A DNA stretch of 64,000 nucleotides from Dromaius novaehollandiae (GCF_036370855.1 NC_088099.1:26007501-26071500), one strand, 5' to 3'. Positions 23,188 through 37,530 are shown, counted from the stretch's first letter. Made by a program: numbers and translations. The notes: generated by a model from the letters alone, not told the origin.

Positions 23188-26100
23188 TGACCCAGAAACA
23201 GATTTTTTCCAGTGTCTGTCCTACTCTGATCTCACCATCACAACTGTCAGTGTATGAAAACACTTCCAGAAGATATTGAATTTCAGCTGTTATCAGCTAA
23301 GATCAGAAGAAAGTTTTGGAGGTTGATTCTTCTGAAGACAAGACACTGAGCTTACAGGGTTAATTTTGCCTAGGGAATCATGTGCACAATCCTGTTCTAG
23401 AGAGTAAACAAAATATGCAGCCAAGCACCAAAAAATAGAATGAAAAAAGAACGGTCAACTACATTTTTGTATATGGGACTAGAGTCACCCTGAATATACC
23501 TCATACGACTTAAGTAGGTCTTCCCCAAGACCTTTAGCATCATCCAGAGCAGTATGTTCAATTTTGAAGTTGCAAAAGTAGCCAATACCCACAATGAAGC
23601 TTTTCTGTCTAATATTGGCTGGTTCTGGAAGTCTGCCATGGTGGAAAGATTTATAAATAAGGATATTTTTAAAGAGCTATCATTATAAATACTAAACTAG
23701 AGTTCCAATATCAAATAAAAGATTTTCTCCAACATAGACAGGCATAATGAAAAGATTAACATTGGTCTATGTGAAAGGAAGAGAAAAACGTTACTTTCCA
23801 GTCCTTGATGGTTTCTGAATGAATCAAATCATGCTTAATAAATTGCTGCAATACAGAGCAATTTTAACACATTCAAGGGTTAACAAAAAACTTTTCAGTC
23901 AGGGTGGGCCTCTAACATACTAAAGAAATTCTTCTTGTAGTTGGACTCCAACAGGCCATGAAATATTTAAACACAAAAAGCTATTTCCCCAGTTACATGG
24001 CAACATTGCAGCTTTAAATATTAAAAACAATAGTGCTCAAGCATTCTAAGCAAGTACAAGAGTTCATTGGCACCAGATACCTCTTGTCTTCTCTTGCTGG
24101 AGTGGTAGAAAAGACACTTTATTATAAAAACAGAGAGAGACTATCGAGAAATGTACACTCCCCAGATTCTTTCCTATCAGACTACGGAGAAAAGAAATAT
24201 GCTGATTTATCTATCTAGATATTTATATAGCATCACTCTCAAGAGTGTCTGGATTCATGGAGAGACTAATGCAAGCGGGACCATCATAAGGGAATATTGA
24301 GATTAAGGTACAGAATGTGAGATAGACAGGAGATATCCCCTGTGAGCATGTATCACCATAGCTGGAGTAAATAGCAGCAATGATAATTTTCCAAAACATA
24401 GTGAAAAGGCAGGAAATATATACTGAAAGCTCTTTGTTCTCGGGTCAACAAATGACAAAGAAATATGCAAAGTCCTGGGAGTTATAGCTGGAGAGAAATT
24501 CATCCATGCAGCTTTGATGATGCTTCCTATTTATAAGATAATCTCTCTATCCTCAATCCGGTGGTGCAAATATTGCGGCAAATCAATTTTGAGGCCAAAG
24601 GCCAAAATTAAATATCTTAGGTTATGGCTATTACTGAATTCAGTAAAGAATCTTCAAAAGCAAGTGCAGCAGCACATCCACTATTATAAACCTCCTAGCT
24701 TTCAATTTAGTCTAAACAGTCTATCTCAAGTTCTAGTTTTTATACCGCCTACTTGTTTTTTTTTCTGGTCTGCTTTCAAGCTCTCCCATTAGTGTATTCT
24801 CTGCATCAGTTTCAATCTTCTGGTCACCATAAAGATGGTGCCTTTATCTTGTCTTTTACTATTTCCTCTTCCATGTCTCCCTCCTTCCCTCTCCCCCTTT
24901 ATGTTATCTTTTCCTCTTAATTCTTTGTTCATACACACTTCCCCTCAATCTCACCTTGCAGTCTTCACCATAAGAGATCCCTTAAAAAATTAATAACATA
25001 AAAATAAAGAAAACCACCATAAAGTACAGGTCTACCCTGAAATATGACCATATAAAACCTGTAGTTTTGCTCAGCATTTGTTCCTGTGTGTATTCGTTGT
25101 CATATTTGCTGCCTTAGCGACAAAAATGCAGAGGCAGCACAGCTGAGGGAGTGGGAAATGATTTGATTTCTTTTGTGCATTGTCAACAGACTCAGCTGTT
25201 ATATTCTCATCATCTCTGCAAACACTGGGACTGAACAGGGCCTGGCCTAGCTAAGGAGCCGCTTGCACCAAAATTCACATTTGGTAGAACTGGCCTACAG
25301 GGTGAATGGTGGGAAATGGTCAATGGTGGTTAATATGAGAAGGAAATAATATATTTTGAAATAATCTAGGTACCTTTACAGTACCGATGCTTGGAATTCC
25401 TTTGCTTACACCTTATTACTAATGAATAGACCATAATCGATCTGGAAGCCATTTAGAAAATAAAGTTGGCCCTTTTACTAAGTACCCTACATCTGTCTCC
25501 ATGGGTGGGTGCGGGCAAATGCAAGGTGCTTTGCCTGTGTCCCAAAAAACCATCAGCTCCAGACCCACAGAGTTCGCTAAGGCCAGCACTGTGCCCAAGT
25601 TAAACATATACTTGTGCAGTTTCTGGGCCAGGGCAAGTTTGCCCTTGACCGGTTCTGCACTAAGGAAGAGGTTGTGTGTGTCTGCCTGCATCTCTGCATC
25701 CCCAGAAGAGTTTAAAAGGGACAGCATGGGATAAAAGGAGGTGAGAGCACAGGAAGATGAAGCAACGCTCCCTTCAAACGTGTGAAGCCAGAGCCAGCTC
25801 CCAGTGCTGGCTCAGAGCTCTTCCCACCTCTGCTAACATTCCCATGCATGAAGTTATACTGGCGCCCAAAACACGGGTCTTTTGTAACAGGGTTCAGAAA
25901 TATCTATTAATGCCCAAGGATGCTCAAAGGCTTTTCATTGTGTTACTTAAAAAGCCTAAGATAAAAGGTGCTATCTACTGTAAGTGCAAAGTATAACCTG
26001 TAAAATCAGCAAAAATTTTCCAGTATTTGAGAAAAAAATAAATCAGAAACTGAACTTGACTCCTTCCTTCCAGGTTTGCCTGGAACAGGTCTCATTTGTC

Positions 26101-28317
26101 AGTGAATGCTACATAGTCACCTTGGTGAAGCTTCCAGACTTTCCTGATGCAGGAACAAAAGTAAAGCCTCTGCCTATCTGCAGCACTGAAGGATATGAGA
26201 GCTCAGCCAGTTTGGGAATATTGTTAGCTAGGCCTCATTAATAAAATAAGGCTAATGATTTATTCATATCCAGGACAATAAGAGGACAATGTAGAGCAGT
26301 TACATTATTGGTGAGTAGATGCTTTGGGGGAAAAATGTGAACACTAATGGAAATTGGTTCTGTCTGTTTCAGTGTTTTGTATAAAACAGCGAGGGTGATT
26401 TTCTGACCAAACCAGTACATTAGGGACACAGAATTCCCTATTCTACATATTAAGATAGGAGCTAGGAAATTATTCAGATTAATATAAGAATATATTATCA
26501 TGTCACTGCCTGAGTAACTCTCTCAATCTCTTTTCCCCACATGCAATCTTTTATTCTATCTTTTTACCCTCATTTTCCAGAAGCCTTGAACTTGCTACTG
26601 TAATTATGAATGCAGACATTATTGCCGTGAAAACAATGCTCTAAAAATGAGCTGTGAAGACACTATTTGAAATGATTACTATTTAAAGCCAACTTAACCT
26701 TACTTCTGCCATGGAACATTATGTAACATGTGCCCTTCCAGAACAACACTGTTATCTTTTTTAAACTAGTGGTAGAAATCTTTTGAGAAACTGTGGATTT
26801 ATTACTCAGAAAGCAGAGTATGTGAGTTGTGTTCTCTCCCAAGAAAATTCATGTGCTGATAACCAAATACAAGTGTGGAGTTTCTTTCTTTAGTCACTTT
26901 CATGGCCTTTTGGTATCTAACTAGTGGCTATATATTGCTTTTGGATTCTGTCTGCGGGATTCAGCAGTATCAACGTCCTAACACGGAGTAAAGTCACTCC
27001 AGTTCAGACCAAGTGACATATTCCCTTTCTGTTGGTGAGTGTACCAACAGCAGCCAAGCGCCACCGGGAGCCGCAAGCCCCAGGTCTTTCACAGTCAGTT
27101 TGCTGTATCAGATGGGTTGCAAACAGCTGACCTACTTATTCTCCCTAGTGGCAAATTTTGAACAGAATACAGGCACACTTTTGAAAGCGATCGAGTTATT
27201 GAGACTTAACGGGCAACTGCTGGTCAGCTGCAGAGTGGTGACTGGCCTGTATGTACCCTCAGCAGTATGAGCTAAAGCACTTGGTAACTGCGCTAGACTG
27301 TGACCAAGCACATGGTTAGGTGCAGCATATTGCCTGATGAACTGTATCTCATTACTTAACAATTCTGAACTTTTATCTATATTTAAAAACAGTAGAAGAA
27401 AATGCAAAGAAGAGAGAAATGATGCCCTGTTGGTGAAAACATATACTATGTAATCTAGACCTCTTCTATAGTCATCCCACCAATAATGATATGGTTGTTT
27501 GCCCCCCATACATTAGTCCTCCATTACTAATATTTCGACTGTTCCAATACTGAACGAAATGGGAGAGGGCCAAGCAACTGGCTCTGAGCCCCCGTGGCTT
27601 AGCACTGCATGTGTCCCCAAGCCTGAGCTCTGCTCTCCCTCAGACAGGAGGGCCTCTTTCCTAGACTGTGGCCAAGCACCGTCTGGGAGAGGGATGTTTG
27701 GCAGGAAAGGTGCTCATAATTATTCAGTGCAGAAGACAGCATGACAGAGCTCTAGTCTGGCCCTTGTTGTGTTCAGTTAATTAGTGTACATATAGTCTTT
27801 AATATTTGCAGCTTCTCCTTTCCTATGGGACAATGTTTCTAAGAAACTATGAACTTCTGAACCGCTAAGTTTTGACTGTCCCAATTCTCAGGAAAGTCAG
27901 TCTGCTTTCAGGGCCTGAATGATTCGGGCAAATAGCACTCCTCAGGATGAGCTAACCATATTCTGAATTTCACCAAAGATAGAGGAATCAATGGAGATTT
28001 CCTCAAGTTATGGTAGCAATCACCTTAAAAACACTTCTCGGATGGAGGAGAGCAGTTGTGGTTGTGATCTCAGAAGGAAATGTAATGCTGCAGCATTCAG
28101 CTCCACTACAGGTAGCATTTAAACCTCTCATTGCTTCCTAGGGCTGAATGCCTTGTACTCCGCTGCAGGCCCGGGGAGGGTGCGTGCTGGAGGGAGCCAC
28201 AAAAGCCAGCAGATGAAGTGTGCTGTTGCCAAAACTGTCAGAGAGAAATGCCAGAGGAAGGGCAGAGCAAGGCACACAGATGTCGCAAACTTTGGCCTAG
28301 TTTCTCTGGTCAGTTTT
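23188..28317. other. Unannotated DNA
   Basis: About 5 kb with no supported gene or repeat. Frames up to 125 codons (27132-27509, minus) have no domains. A good pyrimidine-rich acceptor (ccttccttccag, near 26073) leads into an open frame to about 26241 but no donor follows. A pyrimidine-rich tract covers about 24840-24920. Confidence 0.45.
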
Positions 28318-28319
28318 GA

Positions 28320-28352
28320 TTTTTTTGATTTTTTTTTTTTTTTTTTTTTTTT
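28320..28352. repeat. Poly-T tract (T7-GA-T24)
   Basis: Seven T, then GA, then 24 T. Read on the minus strand it is a poly-A run that follows a short unique sequence ending at about 28353, so a retroposed 3' end is conceivable, but no source gene or target-site duplication is visible. Likely a simple mononucleotide tract. Confidence 0.9.
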
Positions 28353-30627
28353 CACTTTTTGCCTTCGTATTGCCTTATTCCTAACACCATGGCATGCTGT
28401 GCAGGTTGATGCCCAGGTATAATACTTTTTCAAAAAACTTTTCTAAAGCGGTTACAATTCTTATTTCTTCTCTCTGCCATGTAACTGAAACCTTGTTGAA
28501 AAATTGCTAAATGGTAGGCTAGGAGAAAAAAATGGGAAAAAATGGAAATGCACAATAGCATACCTGTCAGTTTCAGAAAAATCAGATGATTTGGGGAGGG
28601 AGGAAGGAAAATTTTGTTCTTCTTCTCCAGGGAAAAAAGCAGATGGTCACATCCCATTTTTTGACCAATTCCAGTGCTTCGTAATGGGATAGAGAACTGT
28701 CAAAGTAGCTCAAACCACCATTGTCCTTTCTTTTAAGACTATCACTTCTTTGCTAGGTTCAATAATGTAGCCCACAAATTTTAGATCCAAAATCTGTATT
28801 TCACAATATTGTACTCTGTACATCAAGTTAATCCTATTGGTAGTTACTGCTATTGCTCAAGCTATAAAAATAGATTTTTTTTTCTTTTATTCAGAGGCCT
28901 GCCTCTGATCTCCCCCGCGATTCACACACGCATAAATCAGTGACGGATACACCCTCAGTTTAACTGGAGAAGTGGGGGAGCTGTATGCAGTGCCAGCCAG
29001 GCAGGAGACAGAAAAGATGTTAAATTGCCCTTTGGCCTCCCCCATAAATCTGTCCTGTAAATTATTCTGTTGAAGTCCCTGGGAGCTGCACTGGTCAGAA
29101 CTTAGTTGCAGGCCTGTGGAGAGGTCTAGCAAATCATCTCCTAATGCCCAAGATGAGTGAATGCTCTATGGGCTTTTGAATTGCCTATAATTTGCCTTCC
29201 AGACAGATTAATATAACATCCTTTTTAAAGCTAGACAGGGACACAAGGCACAAAGAGCTCTCTTCCACCTCATTTTTTCTGCTTCCCCCTGTTCCAGGGC
29301 ACAGAAACAGCTGGCGCTACTCTCCCAGAGGGTGGTTCTACCAAAGGCTTTTGGGTCCCACCTTCTCCCTCAGGATCTTGCTATCAAAGGCATCTAATTT
29401 CCTACTGAATATTTTGGTGGATCTCCTACTCCAAAGCCTCATGATAGCACTTTGATTGCAACGGGCTGAGAACTCTCTCTTATGCATGTGCTGTGTATCT
29501 TTCTAGATCATATGCTGGGAAATTAGTTTATGGTGGATACCTTACCCAGCCTTGATGCCATTTCCTTCAAAAGCTTTCCATTTGCTGGTACTCCCAGAGT
29601 GATAAGTTGATCTGTTTTCTCAATATTTGTACTGTCTATGATGCTGCTGATGCTTTAGAATATGTCCTTGCTGTAAATGATGCGAGTCCTGCTTGACAAA
29701 TGCTTTTTTTCCTGTGTTCTCTGCTATATTCTATAGATTTCTGGAGAACATCAGGCAATAACCTAATGTCACCAGCTAAGTGTAGGTCTTCCCAGCACTT
29801 GACTTCCTAGTCATGAGGGTGTATGTTGCCTGTGCGGTTCTTCATCATATGTTTACCTCATAGCTGATTTTCTTAGCAGATAACCACTGATTTGCACTTA
29901 TAAATCAAGCAGGGATCCTCACTGAAATATCAGAAGCTTTATACAAGGGAAGAAAAATGATGCCAAGAGTTTCACATACATTTTAATTACATGATGGAAA
30001 TTCAAAAGAACTTGGGAGGACTGTCAGCAGCAGTTATCTCATGATGGCTACACTTTGGAAGTGGTGTGAATTTCAAGGCTTTTCTGGCTTTGTTTTACAC
30101 ATTTTGTCTAGAGTTTTTAAGATGACTGCAGCCAATTTTGAACGTGCAAAGGTTTATTATAAATAATAGCACTTTAAAAAAAGTCAGAGTTCCTTAAATG
30201 CAGCAATTAAGTATCTGTGTTATATAAAACACACCCATATCCATAATTATTTTCAACCACAAAATTGTTTCTGCAATTTCCTTGGAAGCAACACCAAATA
30301 TTTCATTTCATAACCAGGTTGCTAATGTTACTTTCCAATGAATATAATGAACTAACTTAATGGTCTTTATTAACTCTTCTCTTCATTGTGATTTTAAAAA
30401 TAGATGCATGCGCATGGTGCATTAAATGATGCAAATTCAGTAATGAAGACATATCTCCACAATTTGAACACATTTACAAAACAAATTATGCAGACTGTTG
30501 CAAAGGAAAGCAGAAAGGTAAAAATATGAAATATCTTAATGCAAAAGCATCACTTTCAGATAACTTTGACTGTTTCAAAATGGTCAAAACTGTACTCAAT
30601 ACAAGTAGACTCCTAGCACAGGGGGAA
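28353..30627. other. Unannotated DNA, CNE-like at its right end
   Basis: No gene. The acceptor-like site 'cttccccctgttccag' (about 29283-29298) lacks a matching donor. 30230-30590 has a conserved-element texture: a perfect octamer ATGCAAAT at 30429-30436, many TAAT and ATTA cores and little low complexity. Conservation itself cannot be seen here. Confidence 0.35.
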
Positions 30628-30644
30628 TCTCTCTCTCTCTCTCT
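30628..30644. repeat. Short (TC)n microsatellite
   Basis: Seventeen bases of uninterrupted TC dinucleotide. Confidence 0.95.
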
Positions 30645-33600
30645 GACTCCTCTCCCCACCACGCTCTGATTTCAAGGCAATGGTACCCAGCAAAGTCAGG
30701 ACTGAAGCTGCTATTTGAAGTGTAGTGGCTATGCTGTGCCTTGCTGTCAAAGTGATCAGTCCGCCTCACCAGCTCATTATCTGCAACTACAAATAAATAA
30801 AAGGGAGACTAAGAAAAGGCCAAATTTCCCTTTACTGGTTTGGGGCACAGCATGTTGCTGTTGAGTCCTCTTACATCCTATGTAGAGCCACCGGGGAGGG
30901 GTATGATGAATCTCTCTGTTCTCGTTTCTCATTAGAGTTGCCTCCTGATCCTTCGGTGTTAGAAGGCTACAAGAATTTTGACCCAACACCATGGACTTTC
31001 TGACAGTGCGGCAATGCTACCACAGTGTCCAGAGAAACTCATTTAAATACAAGACTCCTTCCCTTGGTACAAATAGAACTGCCACAGCAGATCAGTTTTA
31101 TTTACGTCAAATTAAACAAGATTCTGCTTTTTGGCTGAGAGTTAACTACTTTCAGCCAAAACCAGATTCTTACCTCTGAGTTATATAAACCCCTTATGTA
31201 GGCAGTTCATAATACAAATACTAATAGACATGCAGCTTCTATACAGTGGTGCTTCCAGGTAATACTAGCAGAAAGATCAGTTAAACATCACAAGAATGAC
31301 AAAATGGAGTTAGGTGGTGGATATGAGCTCCTTACAAAACCAAGCAAGGAGATTCCAGACAGAAGGCTGAAGCTAGGAGACGTTTATTTTTAGGCTTTAG
31401 GTTTATAAGGAGAGCAAAGGAACCTAGAGGGGAAAACAGTGTCAACAGTTCACACAGACTCTCTTTTTATGTTTGGAAAAAGCCGAGCTAGACTGAAACT
31501 ATATCCATGATGGGATTTAAGAGTAGACACAATAAAGGCAGCCACAATCTATACCTGTTACAAGGAAGGTCACTTCTAGGAGGTTTTGATGTAGTGAAAC
31601 TTGAAAAATATATTCATTTTTGCCCAAAGGCAGAGGCTGGCATGGCAGCTTGGGGACCACAACGGTAATTGTTCCTAAGAGGAAAAGGAATATGTTCCAT
31701 AAAGTTCCAACTGCCTTTAAAAGAGAGAAACATTTGAAGGACTCTTCGGTGCTGTTCCAAGTTCAGCAGAATGAAACCTCTCACATAGTGCTACTTTCAT
31801 CCGTAGGTGTTGCCACAGTCAACAGAAATTGCTGGAGAACGGAATAGGTCAGGGCTGGTGGGACGTGATATTATGACAGCAAACCAAAGATGAAATAAAT
31901 AGAGCTTAAAACCCAAAAAGTACAATTTGTCTGTAAAATTTGAGCAGTTTTAAATCCAAAAAAGGGGAAAAAGAGAGAAGCAGCAAAGAGGCACGGGGAG
32001 AATTTTTTCCAGGAGGTTGGTCTCTACCAGTTATTTTGCTGCATTGTTGATTAATGTAATTGAAGTATATATAATTGAAACAGAAAAGGAAATAAAACTT
32101 CTTCAGGGACCCATTAATTTCTTAAGGATAAAGTGTTTGAAGGTTCAAAGGCTTTGTTAAAGCTTATTTTAAATTTAAAATTTCCATTGCCAAGGGATTG
32201 ATTACCATTCTTGCTTCAGCTTTGTCAAACAATAACTTGATCCCAATCCTTTCAAAGTTTTATGGTGATGTACTTACTATATTCAGTTAATTGTAAAAAA
32301 GACAGGACTGTCTTCTATACTCAAGGACAGCTATTTCAAAAAAGGTCTGAGAATGTTTCTTCAAATGTTTAAAACCTTAGAAACTGCAGTACTTGTATCC
32401 ACTATTGTAAGTCACAGTGTTTTGGGATACTGTAATTATTTCTGAAATTTCTTGTCTTTGGGAAAATTATCTAACATCATACATGTCAATATTTTGGGGA
32501 TGTGCAGTGCTGGGTAATAATGTAGGTAATTTCAAGCCATTTAATAGAAATCACATCATCCTGGAAAAACCTGTTGTGGCAGGCTAAGACTCCTGTTTTT
32601 CTGCTAAACTCTGTTTTTTTAATGTGACCTCATCACCGTGACTCATTTCTCTCTCCTCTAACTGGCATCTAATTTTGTACGTGTCCTGGAGCAGGAACAG
32701 ACTTTTCTGTTACAGTGACTACTACAATGGGACTCTCATCTTTAGTTGCAATTCTGGGGCTTTCCCATCCTAGCAATAAATAGAAGAATACTTTATTTTT
32801 CTTATTCATAGAATAAACTGGCAAACGGGGTCATTTCATGTGCATATACACATACACTCAAAAGATTTCTTTACAAAATAGAGTAGTCAATTAAATAATT
32901 CTTTTTGGCTTTCAGAGTTTCGATCTTTCAAAGTAAAGTTAAATGCTTGCTTTCAAATACAAATTTTTGTAATTTCAGATTAAAACTAATTTCTCATGGA
33001 AAAACCAACCTTTCATTTAAAAAAAACCTTGACCAAAACAAGATGACTTTTTATTCCTATTATGGTAATAGCTAAAGGCCTCAACTCTGTTTCCAAGTTA
33101 ATCCAAAGTGATGTCTTCAGTATCTTACACCTCACTCAGTGGGTCTACAGCTTACTTTACCATGTAGTCATTTCCAAAGCTTTATGATACATTAAAGGAG
33201 ATCCCTTCAAAACAAAAGTATATTTAGAGCTTGCATTTTTTATCAGAATAAAATATCACTCTTTACTCTTAATTTTCTAGTCTCCAAATGTTCTAAAATG
33301 GAGCTGTTATTAAAGATTATGAGATGGGCTTGGTCTGAGCTGCAAAACGTGTTTCTGCACTCAGATTTTGGATGGGTGTCATGCATTCTGGCTCTGTTAT
33401 CTGACATGGAAGAATTGGTTTTCAAAGGCAGGAAGAGATGAGGAGAATAAGAGAGCCAGGACATAAAATGTTGACAGTTCTTGAGATTTTTTATGAGTCT
33501 TACAATGTCTGATGTTTTCCTTAAAGCCTCATTTGTGGAAACAAACAATTAATGGCTCTCTGAGGTTTCATTTTAGGAAAAAGAAATTGTAGGCTTCATG

Positions 33601-36490
33601 ACTGCAGTCACTGGCATGACTCTGACAACTTAAAACCCAGGAGGCAAATAAAAAAGCATCAAAATATGTCATTTTGAAACAAGAAGACTTTAAGACTCTC
33701 TCCTGAGTTTAGACAATCAATTCATGATATTTTTGCTGCCTGTGATAGTAATGTCTGACAAAGGAGACAAGTCCATGCATGGGTGTGAACTGGAGATGGA
33801 GAGAGAAGTGGACAGAAGGAAATGGTATTTTGCTACGACTGATGTTTTCTGCTTGAAGATCCTTATTTTCCCCTAACTGCCTCCATGGGAAGGGGGAGCT
33901 GGGAGTCCAAAGTGTGACCAGAGGAAAAAGAAGGAAAGCACAGAAAGTGGTGAAGCAACCTGACCAGAAATGCTCTCTAGTCTCTCGTAGAGATCGCAGC
34001 TTCCTGATGGTGGTGAGGGAACAGTCATGGAGCTGCTGCGACCAGCTATAACCAAGGGACATGCAAGGCTAGCCACACCGGGAGCCTGACGCCCTTGGTG
34101 CTTGGGCAGCTAAGCAAACAGCCAAGCACCTCTCCTCCATTTCCCCAGCCTAGCGGTACATGCATGGACTCCCTGCACCATGCTCCATCCAGTATTTGAG
34201 CCAAGACACTTTTTGGTACTTCATTCAACTCTAGTAAATGCTCAAGCAGATTAATACCAGTGCTTCAAAACCATCAAGGAAGCACATGAGAGCAAGGCAG
34301 CATGTGCTCGCCTGCCCCGTTAGCTGCTGCGGTGCCGAGGGACATATTTGATGCTTTTTTATTAGCCTTCTGGGTTTTTAAGCCACTGAAAGCTCAGAAC
34401 CTAAAGGGGGCAACATCCCTGCATATCTTCCCTGGAAGGCTTCCCTGTCACCTGGAGGTGAGGCTAGGTAGGGTTTCTCAAAGTCTTTTAAGATGTGTTA
34501 GATGAGCAAAGTCACTGTCTACAATCAAAAGCTGCTTTTTAAGATTTCATGAGTTCTTTATTTAATGACAAGCAAACAAATTCAGGTCACCTCTTTATCC
34601 CACTTGATTTAGGAAGGCAACTCTTTAAACAAATTTTCCTCCTGCATTTTTCCTGCTAGAATCACCATCATCTTGTGCACTGAATCAGGAAGAAAATGAG
34701 TAAGTGGGAAAGCCTGGCCTTGGCTGAGATTTCAGATGAATCTGTCACAGCAAAGTATCCCACAGTGCTTTCCAAACCCCCAGCACTGTTGGCAGGACAG
34801 ACATCTCACCTGCTGACTGTCACACAGCAGGTGATAGGGGGAGATTAACCTTTTCATCTACAGAAAAATTTAAAATACCATCACAGGTAGCCTGTTGTGT
34901 ACAAGTTTCCTCCTTTTCCCTCAACATATCATCAAGTTCACTGGGATAAATTATAAGGATCATCTCACTGGAGAATGAATGATCGTCTTGATGAATTAGT
35001 CATCAGCCCTGTTAGCCTTATATAATGAAGATCATTTCTGTGGCTTGCTGTGTCCATAGTGACAAAACTACATTATGGAGGAGTAGAAATAATATCTACT
35101 TGCTGTAAGCAGCTTATGATGTAAATTAAGTGAATATACATGACACAAGAATACGAACAGGCTGAAAGGAAATTTGACAGGAGAGAAACAGGTGGAAATA
35201 CTGTTCCTGGAAACTACCTTTCTCAGACAGAGCAATCAACATATGTCTAATACTCTGAAAATCCTCTAGGTTATCTCTAATGCTAGAGAGGCTGTCGATG
35301 AAATAAACTGACAAAAACATGGGGAAGGTGTATTAGAATTTCAAGGAAACAAAATCAGTGAGCTTTGGGCAAGGTGCAGTTTATTGTTTAAATTCTACTT
35401 ACTTTAACAGCAAAATGGAACTGTTACAGGCTTGTACTGCTGTAAGTTTGGTGAAATGGTATGATTTTGGGAGCATGATCTTGTTTCCATTTTGCCTCAA
35501 ACTGGCAAAATAGTGTTGACTATAAGTAGCTGTTAACTGATGTGCTTGGTTGGTACTGAAGTGTTCAGTATGATATTAAATGGGGGGTCACAAACAAATA
35601 AATAAATTTTCACTCTTAACTAAAATACTTTCACATATAGTTCTTGAAAGGAAAATATCAGTTTTGTACAGCAGATTTCTAAGGTATAGGTATATTGGGC
35701 TACAGATAATTTGCATCCAAATCCTAAAAGATGTGAATTCTTACAGGCAGTCTCTTAAAATCCCTAGGTTTTATTTAATTGCAACAATTACGTATACACA
35801 TAAGAATACCAGAGTAGTCCAATTTATTTTTTTCTCTATGCTGGCAAGAAACCAATAGAAGATTTGCCTTCACTAAAACCCAAGGAGCCATTTCTACTGA
35901 GTCATACTGTATAATTTAAGAGTATAACTATGTTACATATGCTGAGTAAGCGCGTAGCTGGTTACACAGGGATTAGCCGCATGGCCCCAGGCAATGCAAT
36001 GAAGAAGTCATGTGAACCAGTCCTGCAGGACCCAGGTGGGTTCCTGACCCATGATGGGTCTGGGCTAGATAACTTCATATACATACCTTTGCTGGAAGTG
36101 TATTTGTAAACTCAGTGATGTAATTTTAACTGCTCTGAAATGACAGAGGTGAATTAACTCACAGACATTATTTCAAGAAGACAGAAATCACTGGCAGTCG
36201 AGCCGGCTTCTGGAAGCCAAATGACTCATGTTAAGCTAGGCTGGATATTTCCGTCCACCATCATCATCTGCAGAACAAGCTGATGCCACCAGCCTACAGC
36301 ATCTCTCCCTGCAAGTTTCCCTGCTCCGGCTGGGCCTGCCAAAGCGGTTACCCTCCCCTGCCTACAGCTGCCCTAATCTTGGCCCTAACCCTGCCCTAGG
36401 GTAGCACCAGAACCCATGACTTTCAGACTGATGCTTTCTCAAGGAAAACCTATTATTTATAAGTCTAATGCTTGTACAGTTTGAGCTCAC
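30645..36490. other. Unannotated DNA
   Basis: Nearly 6 kb without a supported gene. A perfect 16-bp AT palindrome (attttaaatttaaaat) lies at 32166-32181 and a small hairpin (agacag-ga-ctgtct) near 32300. The 117-codon minus frame at 33709-34062 and others have no domain. The segment 36040-36075 (with gggctagataactt) faintly recalls a CR1 terminus but is not called. Confidence 0.45.
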
Positions 36491-36560
36491 CTGGCTCTTT
36501 CCTGACGGGAGGAGGTTAGGGGGGCCGGTGTAAGTGGTGCCAAGGGCAGGAAAGAGCCAG
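36491..36560. repeat. Inverted repeat, 14-bp arms with G-rich loop
   Basis: The left arm ctggctctttcctg (36491-36504) and right arm caggaaagagccag (36547-36560) are perfect reverse complements. The 42-base loop carries G runs in close order (GGG, GG, GG, GGGGGG; about 36507-36524), enough for a two-layer G-quadruplex on the plus strand. The surrounding 36.3-36.6 kb is GC-richer than average. Function unknown. Confidence 0.85.
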
Positions 36561-37440
36561 TGCTCCTTACGTCAGGGGATAAGCAGGCAGGACGCAGCTC
36601 TGACATAAACATTTGTGTGCACAGCAGTGCAGCTGCAGCTATGTGTGAGCTTATCCCAACGCCTTTCTTCCTGTGCTAAGCAGCACATAAGTCTTGCGTC
36701 TACAATTAGCAGCTAGGGCTGTACAATGGCTGTAGATCAGCACCAACAGATCAATGTTCCTCATGGATACACACACTTTTCAGGTGGCTGGAGATGGTGG
36801 ATGCAGTTGCTTTTCAGCTGCTTGTTGTTACACTACATGGTGGATCAAAATACAAAAGCCTTCAACTGTTTCAGTGCAAGATGGATGAAAATACATTAAA
36901 ACCTCAGTCTGTTTTAGTGCAAAGTCTACAGCTTAAATCTCTTCATTTGGCACTAAAAGTAAAAAGGGACAATTCACAATTCATTTCTATTAGCTCAGCC
37001 ATAGATGCGATTTCTGGCTGGTGGCAGTGGTAAGATGACGGTGCCCCCAGCCACATCTGGAGGAGAATGTCTGTCTGTGCTCTTCTTTTCTGTCCCTTCC
37101 TCCTTCCCACAGCGCTGTCCTTGGTGCACTTAACCCAGACTGTGGGAAACCAAGATGCTGGCTCCTTCTTGAACAGTTTTAAAACCAACATTGCAAAAGA
37201 TTTCGCTGCCTTTTTGGTGGAGGCCATTCCTTCCTTCTAATGAAACTTAAAATTCTCTAGGTAAAAAGAGAACTCTGTCTCCCAGTAATTTTTGGCCCAG
37301 TGTACCACTTCTAACTGTGCTATTTATATACGATCACCAAAGTGCAGCTGGAATCCAAGTCTCCAAAAGCCAAGAAGCATATGTGAAGCCTTCTTAGATG
37401 TGTGCCTGTATTCTGGCCTAATGCAAAGCTATCCTTCCTT
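36561..37440. other. Unannotated DNA
   Basis: No gene. The 94-codon minus frame at 36943-37227 has no domain or splice borders. Confidence 0.5.
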
Positions 37441-37530
37441 GTAGCCTATCAGAAGGACAAATGGTTAAGGCAGCTTTGGTGAAATAGGTGTTGGGAGTTC
37501 AAATTACCTCCAAGAGAAGAACCCCAAACT
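37441..37530 (+). mobile_element. Possible tRNA-derived SINE head
   Basis: The segment has the order of a polymerase III promoter: an A-box-like part around 'aaatggttaaggcagc' (about 37459-37474) and, some 25 bases on, a B-box-like 'gagttcaaatta' (37494-37505; consensus GGTTCGANTCC). No complete cloverleaf forms, so it is not a working tRNA gene. Similarity to tRNA-headed SINEs of amniotes (MIR-like) is my reading by eye and is weak. Confidence 0.3.

Noticed and set aside
28320-28433. Retroposed pseudogene ending in poly-A on the minus strand
   Set aside because: No recognisable source gene, no target-site duplication; simple T tract is enough.
36030-36090. CR1-like terminus ('gggctagataactt')
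   Set aside because: Only about a dozen bases match; upstream blocks of the CR1 3' end are missing.
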